Below, one piece after another: positions 23,208 through 33,756 of a DNA stretch of 64,000 bases; positions within the stretch are counted from its first letter, which is position 1, and every line of letters starts with the position of its first letter. Source of the DNA: Papaver somniferum (lineage: Eukaryota > Streptophyta > Magnoliopsida > Ranunculales > Papaveraceae). The position numbers were made by a program, and so were the translations under genes. The notes beneath the pieces are model-generated. The model was not told where the DNA came from. It made no database searches and saw only the letters and a program-made list of their open reading frames with translations. The DNA lies in assembly GCF_003573695.1 (NCBI RefSeq), contig NC_039364.1:71940256-72004255 (forward strand), in the 5' to 3' direction.

Positions 23208-23254
23208 GAGATAGACTTGAATAAAATTATATTTTTTTGTTTGATTCCAACTTG
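23208..23254. other. Sliver of host sequence between two insertions
   Basis: These 47 bases lie between solo LTR 1 and the Tat element. They begin with the GAGAT duplication and end with the ACTTG duplication. Their original continuation is at 50899-50978. Confidence 0.8.
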
Positions 23255-23659
23255 TGTAGATGGTGGATTTTCGACAAAGGATAAATTCGTAAACTCATAA
23301 TTATACGAAGCTCTGATTCAACAATCATGAGTATCGAGACACGGGTCTCTCATCGAATTCTCAACGGAGAGTACTTTCTCTCAGAGTATATGTAGATATG
23401 CAGTCTCACGACTGGACAACGGCATATCTCATGAATACTGAATACTTTCAGTGATTATTTCTATATAGCATCACGAGATGGACGGCTCCTAGACATCTTG
23501 CTCTGCTAGTATAGAGCGATAACGTCTTCAGGAACAAACAACAAGTTTACCCTGACTATATAAAGGATATGACTTACCGACAAGCTCATATCGAGATAAT
23601 TAATGCTCCTAGACAACTTGCTCTGCTAGTATAGATCCACAAAGTTAATTATTCCTAAT

Positions 23660-24010
23660 TGCTCCTATTCCATGGTCGAATCCACGACTGGTCCCATGGA
23701 ATGGCAATAACAATTGTTCTGATTCTATGATCGAATCCACGGCTTGATCTCATAGAATAGCAATAACTATATTATCTCATTACTCCGATTTCATGATCGA
23801 ATCCACAACTGGTCTCATAAATGGTAATAGATAAATCTTAATTACTCTGATTCTTTGGTCGAATCTACGATCCTATGGAATGGTAATGCTCACTTTATTA
23901 TTATGAATTCGTAGTCGAATCCTCAGCTGATCCTATGAATTAATAATAAACATCTTATTACTCAGTTTTGTGAATTATTCTCCACTGAATTCCACAATTA
24001 GTAATAAATA
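23660..24010. repeat. Array of short stem-loops with TCGAATCCAC loop core
   Basis: About six units of 55-70 bp have two complementary arms around a tcgaatccac-type core. In unit 1 the arms are ATTCCATGG (23667-23675) and CCATGGAAT (23694-23702). In unit 2 they are ATTCTATGA (23722-23730) and TCATAGAAT (23750-23758). Arms differ between units but remain complementary; later units are weaker. The same array is in the 3' LTR (about 47805-48155). Confidence 0.7.
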
Positions 24011-24180
24011 ATCAGCAACCGGGCGTCTGAGCTACCTCTAAGTGAGCCCCGATTCAAATGGTGAAGGTGTATTCAATGATGATACACTAACAGTCACCGC
24101 ACGAACGAGTATTTCAAAAATACAACGAAACGATGAACCTATGCAAAATAGAGAAGAAAATAATAAATAATTAAAAATAT

Positions 24181-25008
24181 TGACCAGGGTGCTGGGAGCA
24201 CAGACACACGACCGACCGACCGTGTCGTGGTCAATTCCATGCCAGTTTTATATTTTTAATGCATTTTTATTATTTTCCATGATTTGATGAAAATTCTTTC
24301 ATTTTATCAAATCTCCTTCGTCTCAAGGAAACTCCTCGGTTTCATGGCACTTTCATAAATCCATAAAAAATAATATAAAACTAAGGAAAGGAGTGTGGGG
24401 CGTGACCATTGGCCAACCGGCCATGCCTTGGTCCCAACATGCCCCACACCCCATGGTTCCTTATTATTTTATTATTTTTATTATTATTTCTCTAATTTCA
24501 TGAAAAAACTCCTTGATTTCATGGTATTTTGCACAAATCATCAAATAATAATAATAAAATAAATTATGAAAACTTGTGGGACCGGGCCTTGGCCGGCCGG
24601 CCATGCCCTAGCCGGTCCCACACGCCCCTTTGTTTTATTATTAGTTTTCCTTGAATTCATCAAATTCCTTGATTTCATGGTATTTCTCTCAAATTAGGAA
24701 AAATTCCCTCAAATCATCAAAAATACCTAAAAAATATTAAAAAAATTATGAAAAACTCGTGGGACCGGTCCATAGCCGGTCGGCCATGCCTCCATGGCAC
24801 CACACGCCCTTGTTTTATTATTTTAATATTTTTTGCTTCCTTGAACTCATGAAAACTCCTTCAATTCATGGAAACTCCCTAAATTCATCAAATTTCTCAA
24901 AATTCATGAATTTTTCATAAAATCATCAAAATATAATAAAATTAAGAAAAAGGCACCACGGGACCGTGGTCACGACCGGCCGACCATGCCTTGACCACGG
25001 CGGTCCCA
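24181..25008. repeat. Five tandem units of about 190 bp, each with a GC-rich imperfect palindrome
   Basis: AT-rich spacers containing 'ccttgatttcatggtattt' separate GC-rich hairpin-capable segments at about 24181-24232, 24394-24449, 24575-24622, 24759-24805 and 24957-25008. Arms include GTGTGGGGC with GCCCCACAC, TGTGGGACCGG with CCGGTCCCACA, and GGGACC-GTGGTCA with TGACCACGG-CGGTCCC. Four of the units share a loop-side core close to (C/G)GGCCATGCC (in the fifth, gaccatgcc). The array is present in both LTRs. Confidence 0.75.
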
Positions 25009-26308
25009 CGCCTCCTCATTCCTTATTTTATAATTATTTTTCATCATCTCATGGTGTTTTCCTCAGTTTCGTCGAAACCCTAATTTTGGCATATTTTCTC
25101 GAATGGATGCTCAATTGCACGCCAGAAAATATCAAAATTCTCAGGACTAAGACGCGGACGCCTTGGGGACACAAGCATGCTATCTTGACCGACCAAGATT
25201 GGCTATTTGTCTCACGGAAGCCGGTCCCATCAATTTTCACAGTTTTGACCTAATTTGCACAATTGCTCGTATTAGGTCCAAAACTCTTCCAAACACTTTG
25301 GATTTTCATGAAGTGATCGTCAAGCGGTCACGTGACAACCCAGGGCCGGTTTATTGACTCCATGTTCGGTCCTTCACCTCGTCATAATTAATTAGGTTTT
25401 CTCACCTAAGGCTCATACGAGCATTTTGAATAAATGATTAAGCCAGCATTTAATCATTCTTCCACCAACAAATCGTCAACTCTTCAGGAGTTATTCGTAT
25501 TTGCTCACGTGATCATATGGACACTACATGGTTGATCCATGGTCCCATGTAGTCGCTCCCTCCTTCGTCCCATGGTTAAACTTCTGACGAACCATGAATT
25601 GATCATCAATTGATCAAATTAGGGTTTCTGAATCCAAGGATCATTATTCCAAATTCCAACCTTAATAATTTTACGACGACCTCATGGTCATTAATATTAT
25701 TAATTATGCTCGGTTCAACAACCAGTACTTTAATTAATATGTTTGGTACGCTGCCAATAATCCATCAGATGAGCAACACATGCTCAGACGATCAAATACT
25801 CAACAATTCATCACATGATCAACACTTGCTCAGATGATAAATATTTGCTCAAACCAAGGAATATTGGTTCAACAATCAATATTCAACGATCCATCGAATG
25901 AGCAACACTTTCTCACTTCATCGTAAGAATTATACCTCTGTCTCATGGCATATTCAATTCATGAGTTTTAGAACATCATGTTCGACACTCAGCAACTACA
26001 TGGACTCATCGTCCCATTAAACCACGAAGTCATCAATTGACTAACAAACCACGGGACATCAATCGTGTCACTTGGGGGGATATCACTTAGGGTTTTGGTC
26101 TGGCGGTCTACGGCACGTGTGTTCAAACACACGATGGAATGTGAGCAAGTCGTGCAATCAGTTGAAGGAATTCACGAGGTAGTGGGTGGAAAATCGACAA
26201 GTCTCCACATGTTGATCAAGTGGTTTCAAACACGATCTCCACTTCCCCACTCCTTGATTCCATCAACTTTCACACTTCATGGAATCATGGTGTCTACAAT
26301 TCCAGCAA

Positions 26309-26316
26309 TATAAATA
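26309..26316 (+). promoter_or_regulatory. TATA box of the Tat 5' LTR
   Basis: TATAAATA lies within gcaatataaataagtctc, about 430 bp before the LTR end. The matching place in the 3' LTR reads cataaata, so the two LTRs differ in the box itself. Assignment is by motif only. Confidence 0.5.
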
Positions 26317-26742
26317 AGTCTCTGAATCATGATTGAATCATCAGCATCAACAGTATCATCAATCTCACGTATGATCGACAACAAGAGATGATCAACTCAT
26401 CAATTGAGCAACTACTCTCAATTGAGCAATCTCAATCACTCAGAGCTTATCGTATTCGGAATTCACACACCCACAATCTTTGATTACCATTGATTCCACA
26501 CATTTCTCAGCTTCCTTCCTACAGATCAACCCATCCTCTCTTGTGACCGAATTTACTCTGCAACGGTAATTGTCTTGATTTAGGCCAGAGTACTACAAAT
26601 TGATCTCTCGAATCTAAAGCACCCCCTTTGCAGCGGTGCATATGTGTGAGGTTTAACATTTCACTCGGTTCAAGGAGTCTCCTCCGTACGGTCGTCTCCT
26701 CAATTCCTTAAAAACCAGCAAATCGTTTTTCCCTATCTACAG

Positions 26743-26760
26743 ATTGGCGACCACAGTGGG
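26743..26760 (+). other. Primer-binding site of the Tat element
   Basis: Directly after the LTR end comes attggcgaccacagtggg, a layout typical of gypsy elements. I cannot name the tRNA with certainty. Confidence 0.6.
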
Positions 26761-26798
26761 AGATCATTCTCTCAGTTGCAATCTCACAATTTCGTAAG

Positions 26799-28743
26799 AT
26801 GGTTGATCTCAGGTCGGGTTCAGTTACGAATCCTAACACAAACCGTGCTAACACTAGCAACAACAACAATCAGAATATCCCGGAGACAATTCTGACCTCC
26901 AACACTGATGGTGGTGACATTACTCCTCCTCACGTCGAAGGTCATCCACTGTCCGGACGATACCCTGAAGAAGTCAGAGGAGATACACCACCTACCATTG
27001 CTGATCTTATCAAAGCGCAGGCTTGCAAAGAATCAGACTGACATGGATGCTGCACAGAAGGAGCTGTGTACTTATCTCAAAGCTCTTACTGACAAGATGT
27101 CAGAGAAAACTCAAGATAAGGGAAAGGAGAAGGAGAAATCCTCAGACGACGAACCTGAAGTAATTTCAATCCATACAGTGGAAGACGACGAAGTCCGCAA
27201 AACTGCTGCAGACAACTCATCAACGAAGGGATCATCGAACTTCATTACTCGCGAGGATTTGGAGCACCTCTTGGAGAACCATGGAAAAGACAAGACATCG
27301 CATGACCATCGTCATCAACCTCCTTATCCTGCCGCTACACAGAGGATTCCACTCTCCAAAGGTTATGTTTCTCCAATTTTCACCTTATATGATGGAACTG
27401 GCAATGCTCGGGAACATGTTTCTCGTTTTATCGAAGCCACGGGAGAACATGAACAAAATCATGTCGTTCGTCTCAAGGAATTCTCAAAATCTCTGAAAGG
27501 CAGAGCATACACCTGGTATAACAACATCGCACCAGGGACTATCAACAATTGGGGAGAAATGGTTAACGCATTCTACAGGAAATACTTCTTCGTGTCAGAA
27601 CAAGTCACCCTCTCCGACCTTGGAAGGATGTTTCAGAGGGTCAGTGAAAATCTCAATGATTATGTGAAAAGGTTTAGAGTCCAAGCCCTGGATTGTCATG
27701 ATCCAAACGTCAAGGAGCAACAACTGGTGGACTTGTGCATCAATGGCATGCTCCCGGTCTACAGGGACTTGCTTGAAAACCTTCGATTCCAGACTTTCTC
27801 AGAGCTTCACGAAGCTGCGAAGAGGTCGGAAACTACTGCACCCGCTCTTTTGGAAAGAGCAAAGTCTACAAAGACTAAGGATTCAAAAGACACTCGAGGA
27901 AGCAGGCGTTTGATCAACAATCAATACAACCTTCAACCTTCAACAAATGCTGTCGCGGAAGGGAGTAAGCGAAAAGCAGAACCACAACACAAGCAGACTT
28001 CCTCCACCCCTTCAAAGGCACACAAGAAGGATAATTCGAAAATCCCTCCTCAGCATACGGAAGATCCAGAAGCACTTGACTTTCCCTGTTCAATGGAAAA
28101 AGTTAATGAACTACTCGATGCCTGGATTCAAGATGGTGCAATCAAATTACCTTATGTCAAGAAGGAACCAACTGAAGAGACCATGGAAAATCCTCGGTAT
28201 TGCCGTTTTCATAGATACGTCAGCCATCCCACAAGTGATTGTAAAATTTTGAAGCGCATATTCAAGGAAAAGGTCGAATCAGGAGAGCTCAACCTGGGGA
28301 CTGAGGTAGTGCACAAAAACCCCCTCCCAGTCAGAACTTTTACCATCTCTGAACCTCCTGTCAAGGAAGCGGTCCAATCTCTGATCGAACATGTCTGCGA
28401 GTTGTTGTATCTTTCGAAAGCTCAAAGGAAAAACATGTTTGCTGCACTGAACCACATCGTGCCCGGAAAACGTCTGCTGATCCAAGAAACCACCACCGAA
28501 TCTTCAGCCACCGACAAGGAAATGTATGACTGGGGACTGCTCACCAAAGTGCACATTAAAGGAAATGAGTTCAAAAGGGCGTTTGTCGATGTTGGTACCG
28601 CTGTCAACATCATCCCTTTGAAAACTCTCAGAGCTGCCGGTATTACTCGACAGGAAGCCATCCACGCTCCCATAGAAATTAGGGACCACGAAGGAATCTC
28701 CAGAGACGCATATGGCTTCATCACTCTCAAAGTTACGGAATGA
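26799..28743 (+). pseudogene. gag: gag and N-terminal protease of the Tat element, with frameshift
   Basis: The likely start is ATG at 26799 (MVDLRSG...), because the longer frame beginning at 26908 lacks this hydrophilic N-terminus. The 26799 frame closes at 27041, and the next frame, open to 28743, continues the protein. A one-base shift near 27027-27030 reconciles the two. In the 611-codon frame, residues about 150-330 form a retrotransposon gag domain (VRLKEFSKSLKGRAYTWYNN; YVKRFRVQA). A Cys/His segment RYCRFHRYVSHPTSDCK lies near residue 430. An aspartic-protease-like site VDVGTAVNIIPL is near residue 560, where families of this kind usually have D-[TSN]-G. The frame ends at TGA 28741-28743 in the middle of the protease. 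Gag would package element RNA into particles. The frameshift could be real or a sequencing error. Confidence 0.8.
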
Positions 28744-29526
28744 TTGATCTGCTCTGAGGCCAAGTTTTTCATAATCCGGGAAGACCCTGGATATGACATG
28801 GTCCTTGAGAGAACTTGGATTCATGCTGGAAGGACAACGATGCCTTCAACACATCCTGTCATCGACAAGGATTCCGAGTCGGAAGACGAAGCAGAGGACG
28901 CACCACCATTTGAGCATCTGGAAGAAGTAAAAACTCTGATGGGACTTACGCAGGAACTTGGAGATAATCCGCACACCTTTTTCAGAAGGTTTCGAGCTCA
29001 GGCAAGTCTTATTCCTCCTCATGCTCTAATATTACCAATATTCAGATATGCTACTATGGTCCAGGGTTTTCTCCCCATGAACAATTTAGCAGTCATCAAA
29101 AGCTACGAGTGGGTAACCTCACCTCAGCAATATTACACTCAATTGTTGGGTTCAAAACTTCTTCAAATCGGTCACTCTATCGAGAGGTTTATTGCTGAAG
29201 ACCTGGCTAAGCATGATCAACACTATGCTGGATACTCTCTTCCGCACGAGTGTCCATATGTGCCGCAATCGTGGAATTCCTTCAAACAGGGAATTCCGAA
29301 TCAATGGAAGATATTCAAGGAACGATCCTCCAAGCCTAACAAATGTCATGAAGGGGACCTGGTTCTCAAAGCAGTTCAGCGCGGTCTTCATTCTACAAGG
29401 AACTCCAATTGGGAAGGACCATTCATGGTCGTTGAGTCCGTGGCCGGAGGATACTACAAATTGACCAACACAGATGGCAGAACCCTACCAGTAATTCATG
29501 AAAATTGGCTCAAGGCGTTTATCTGA
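28744..29526 (+). pseudogene. Protease remnant joined to integrase C-terminal domain; pol core deleted
   Basis: This is the same frame as the preceding protease, continued after an in-frame TGA. The first 30 residues (FIIREDPGYDMVLERTWIHAG) fit the end of a Tat-type protease. The last 75 or so (CHEGDLVLKAVQR; NWEGPFMVVESVAGGYYKL; ENWLKAFI) fit the C-terminal domain of Tat integrases, which ends pol. Reverse transcriptase, RNase H and the integrase catalytic core, normally more than 1000 residues, are absent, so a large deletion lies between. About 200 residues in the middle (28850-29300) are not recognised. They contain TFFRRFRAQASLIP, faintly like the gag motif YVKRFRVQA, and could be residual gag-like sequence or shifted pol. 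Confidence 0.65.
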
Positions 29527-29966
29527 AATCATTGGACATTTAAGGTATTGGGCGTTAGAAGCACTCATGGCGTTGGGATTTAACATTTAGGATTTTCTTT
29601 CCTTTGTATTTCAATTCCTCCAAAACATTTGCAATACTTGCAATCAGTATTTGAATTCAGCAATTTATCAAAACTCAGTTCATATTTCGTAAAAGAAAAT
29701 CTCTATCAAATCTACAAGAAAATCATCAACCATCAGTCAATCCAAAACCATCTAAATATCAAAACCCAAGTATAAACCTCACATCTCTCAGAAGTTCATA
29801 AGTTCATATTTCGTAAAAGAAAATCTCTATCAAATCTACAAGAAAATCCTCAACCTGGAAGTTTACTATTTTGCCTTTTTCAGGCTCTGAACGTGCTCAA
29901 AACTTAAAAAGCTTCTTTGGGTAAACCTTGGAAATTTTCCGGGCTTGAATTTGCACATGCAGATCA
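29527..29966. repeat. Noncoding spacer with a direct repeat
   Basis: AT-rich sequence without a gene lies between the pol remnant and the antisense gene. A 56 bp segment (agttcatatttcgtaaaaga...) occurs at 29677-29732 and again, nearly unchanged, at 29801-29856. Confidence 0.7.
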
Positions 29967-30300
29967 TCAAAATCCGATTCCGGACGAAGATTCTACAGCG
30001 TTTCTACTAAAAGGCTGGGTTCTGAATTTTCTGATGACGAAATTCGACTAAGTTTTCATATATTCACATGGGTTCTCATTAATTCATTCACAAGTCAGCA
30101 CTTTTATACTTCTATGAAGAATATACAGGATGAATACTTACTTGAGGAGTATCCAAAGTGTCCAAGGGGTTGGAATTGTCCACATCAACGACAAGAGGGA
30201 CATCACTTCCATCCGGCTCCGAATCTTGGGAATTACCTCCATTCCCATTCCCAGAGGATGATTGAGTTCCATAATTCTCCATCTCCATGGCGACATCCTC

Positions 30301-30372
30301 CTGTACACGTCCTTTACAATCAATATTTTCATCTATGAAACACCACATTTGAACATGTGAAGAAATACTTAC
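30301..30372 (-). other. Predicted intron 3 of the antisense PMD gene
   Basis: The donor is GAAACT|GTAAGT and the acceptor GTACAG|GAGG. Length is 72 bp, divisible by three, and the frame is open through it, so retention is also possible. A nearer AG would give an intron of only 40 bp, too short for plants. Confidence 0.55.
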
Positions 30373-30453
30373 AGTTTCTTCGTCACTCAAATCAGCGATT
30401 GCTTGTTCAGTAGCAGAAAATTGAAAACCTTCAAGACTCGATGGAGTAAAATT

Positions 30454-30536
30454 CTGCAACAAAATTAACAATATTGGCTTCATGATTCTAATGTTAATAG
30501 CAATGAAAGTCACGGTGAGAAATATTTGGAACTCAC
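30454..30536 (-). other. Predicted intron 2 of the antisense PMD gene
   Basis: The donor is CTTTG|GTGAGT and the acceptor TTGTTGCAG|AATTT, preceded by a T-rich run. Length is 83 bp. Confidence 0.65.
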
Positions 30537-30668
30537 CAAAGCACCAACTGGGGACTTTACGGTATTGGGTAACAACTTATAACCTTTATGCCTGCCTTTT
30601 CCACCATGAATAACCGCCTCAGTCTCTGAGAAATCTACACCGATTCGAGGTCGTATATTACGACCGTC

Positions 30669-30741
30669 CTGTGGTGAAATCCAGTGATGTAATCAGAATA
30701 CAGTTCTTATGATTTCGTGAAGATTATATGAAGAAACATAC
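30669..30741 (-). other. Predicted intron 1 of the antisense PMD gene
   Basis: On the minus strand the donor is CTCAG|GTATG and the acceptor CCACAG|GACGG. Length is 73 bp, and it is closed by stops in the reading frame, so removal is needed to continue the protein. Confidence 0.65.
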
Positions 30742-32422
30742 CTGAGAGCATCCTGGAGACGACTTTCGTTTATCACCAGAAAGATACTTCAATCTTGGTC
30801 GACTGGAAATCATCTCAGACGAAGGAAGATCCTTGAATGGAGGCCTGGGAAATCTTACAAAGCCACGCAAACGCCCAAGTAGCTGATCCCAGAATTCTAC
30901 ATAACCTGGGGTTACATAGGCGAATCTATCAGAAACAGGAAACCAGTAACTACTCCCCTCCACGTGAGTATGATCCAAATGAGTCCTGAGTTGCTCAAAT
31001 GATGTCTTCCTTCTCTGTATGGTTGGAACACATTGATCCATGCCCATTTATCGAGCTGCTCTATCAATATTATACTCCTCAACTGACATCTCTCCAAACG
31101 TGGTTGATAGCAAATGACCAGGGGTGCAACTCAACATGAAAGATCTTTCGCCATCACTCAGATGCGCACCAGATGTCACTCGTACTTTCTCCAGTATTGA
31201 AAGTCATCGGCTGAGAAACATAATCAGGGACTGACACCCACGGGCGAAATTTAAACTCAAATTCTTCATCTAACACATCAATGAAGCGTATTTTATAACG
31301 AGGTTGTTTTGTGGACCAACGCATGATCCTAGCGTTATCTTTCTCAGGTAAAGTATGGCGCGCATCAGTATTCGGCCCTTGCAGAACATTACGTGGAGTA
31401 GGTGCATAATTCTTAAAGTGCTCCCACATCAAAGCTTGAAGAAACATCGTGTTGGCATAACACTCAATCTTCATAGAGCCGTTCGACAAACTGGAGTCTA
31501 TAATCAAGGAGTCCATGTTGTAATACAAGGAGCCTAAGAATAAAGTACCTATCGGAAGTTGCTCACCTTGAGCCATATTAATAGCAAAGGGAACCACAAA
31601 AGGCTTCAACAAGTTTTCACTGTCTTCAAAAACGTCTCTGGACAACCATAAACATAAGAAAGCAGCAATGGGTAACATACCGTCGATGGGTTTATCAGAA
31701 ACCTCGTCTTTGGGCCACCAGTGTGTCAACCAGGAAGCATAGCATCCTTTACTACCAGCCTTATTCGCTTTCTCCATTGCAGCAGTCAAGACATGAGAAA
31801 AGGCGGTCTCCTCGTCTGAAAGATCCCCAGGAAGATTTCCCGTGATCGGGAGATGCATCAGAGCCGCCACGTCTTCCAAGGTAATGGTAAACTCTCTCCA
31901 TCTACAAATTAAAGTGTGAGTTGGAATGCACCAGAGAGAAAACAGAGCCACAATACCACTTGCGTCATGATAAATGAACAACTCTCCAGAAGCTTGAATA
32001 GCTCTCGTCACCTGCGCCTGGTCGAGCATAGTCCTCACATGAGGAAAACCCAGCATATGCCACGCCCAGCCGGAAAATTTCTCCAAAGGTCGTCGAGAAA
32101 GCTTAAACTCTATGATTGATGAGGTGAAGACCCCTCGTTCAAGACAAAATTGAATCACTGTCTTAGGAGTCACCAATTTCTTCTGAGTAACAATTCTGGG
32201 ATTTATCAAAAGACGATACACTGGGGAGTTCAAATGTTGCTCAGCTCCTGGAATAACTTTTTCAAAGAATGCATCATCTATGTTTGGGACATTCTTAATC
32301 CCAGGGATTTCGTCTTTGTCTCCCCCAACGGAAGTTTCATCTATGCATGTCTCATATCTGGAGATACCATCATCAACGCACATCTCTTCCCTCGAGGCGT
32401 CGTCAGCTTGGGAATTGGTCAT

Positions 32423-33756
32423 CTTTGCTGAGTAGCTGAAAATTCTACTTCAGTATGCCGTCCAGATATAAATCAAGGAAATACAAGCAAAAATGGTAAC
32501 TCTTAACTCTTACATTTTATGCTTCCACTAACAATAGTGATAGCAATGCTAGAGTTAACACCTCAAAATCGTTCGTCTCTCCGAAAACTGCAAAAACGAA
32601 CGAAACTTTATTTAATTTCCAAAACTAATTTTTCATGAAATCACGGACACAATTTTCATAATGTGAACATTCACACAACTGACCTATGAAGTTTACAACA
32701 ATAAAATATTTCATCATAAATATATTGTCTATCTTCAAAGGTTCCTCAAAACACACACTTTGATTTTTCGAAAAAAACAGCAATTAATGCAACTTGCATA
32801 CATAAACTCTCAAGGATTTGATTTAATGAAAACAAACTCATGAAAATAAAATATAACATCATATTTTGCACAATATATGTCACGGATGCATATATATATA
32901 TATATAAAATTATTTTTCCTTCGTATCGTCGTTATTTGTCTTTAAAGTGAAGGTTTATTTCAAAAATATTGTGAAAGCTCACATCTCATACATATGATAA
33001 AGTTTTGTATTTACATGAAAGCTCATAAGAAAAATTTTATCACTGGACACAAGTTAATCATATATATTTTCCTTCGTGTCATCATTATTTGTCTTTAAAA
33101 ACGAAGGATTTTTCCAATTTCATGAAAATTCACTTCTTTTATGATGAAACATTGGTATACATGAAAGATCATACACTAATTTTTATCACTGGACCTAGGT
33201 TCATATTAAAAAAAAAAATCTCTCCTAAATCAGGGATTATACTTAGCTTTCAAAACTAACGATCGAACGAACATACGTTTTAAAAGAAACGAGGGTTTTT
33301 CATAAAACTCACACCAATTGTATACACATGTATATGATATCAACATGATCACTTCATCAAATTCATGTAAACAACAGCAAAAAAAAAAAAAAATTCGCTC
33401 ACGTGGTTGGCGCCGGCCGGAAACTGGCCGGACAGTGGCGGCGACGGTCGGCGGCGATCGGAGCTCCAGCAAAAACTCCTTATGCACGGACGTGATGAAG
33501 ATGAAGGCGTGATGGATCTCTGGGCGTGAAATAAAAAAAAAAGGATTAATCCCTTTTATATCAATTTTATTTCCAAAACCTAATTTTCTAAGGATTTCCT
33601 TATTGGGCCCGACCCGCGAATCCTAACCGACCACGGACTCGTCGTCCAAACCAGCGGTTCAACACCAATTTATCCTCATCAAACGACGCTTCAATCATAA
33701 CATTGAAGCCTTCATCAATTCGTGGTTTGCTCATGCTCTCTAAATCCGGTAATGTC
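32423..33756. other. Noncoding region upstream of the antisense gene
   Basis: No gene was recognised. It is AT-rich for the most part, with a (TA)n run at about 32890-32905. A two-copy tandem repeat of about 149 bp (each with ttccttcgt.tcgtcgttatttg and atcactggac) spans about 32915-33205. A GC-rich island with ccggccgg motifs sits at 33404-33470, next to a poly-A run. Its position 5' of the antisense gene makes it a candidate promoter or 5' transcribed region; that is inference. Confidence 0.5.

Larger units (their letters stand above)
23255..26741 (+). repeat. Tat element 5' LTR (3487 bp)
   Basis: It pairs with 47400-50898. In two sampled stretches (140 bp and about 290 bp) I counted 5 and 10 differences, roughly 3.5% divergence. 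It contains two arrays of imperfect stem-loops (23660-24010 and 24181-25008) and a TATA box at 26309-26316. Short open frames occur (for example 24966-25253) but are shared by both LTRs as noncoding sequence. Confidence 0.9.
29967..32422 (-). pseudogene. Antisense plant-mobile-domain (PMD) gene with introns, inside the Tat element
   Basis: The gene runs opposite to gag. Exon 1 (32422-30742) starts MTNSQADDASREE and contains the plant mobile domain (aminotransferase-like family). The signature RWREFTITLEDVAALMHLPITG lies near residues 176-197, with LEKFSGWAWHMLGF about 75 residues before it. Further exons are supported by splice consensus on the minus strand: exon 2 30668-30537, exon 3 30453-30373, exon 4 30300-30142, and a possible last exon 30047-29967 ending in TGA. 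Introns would be 73, 83, 72 and 94 bp, with GT-AG ends (gtatgt, gtgagt, gtaagt, gtaagt) and compatible phase. Exon 1 is damaged by a shift near 31154-31165 and an in-frame TAA at 31048-31050. PMD proteins are known both as host proteins and as passengers of transposons; antisense genes between pol and the 3' LTR are known for Tat-type elements. Role unknown. Confidence 0.75.

Noticed and set aside
23740..25010. Regularly spaced repeats suggesting a CRISPR-like array.
   Set aside because: Units are degenerate, spacers are related to each other, arms are palindromic, and the array is duplicated in both LTRs of a plant retrotransposon.
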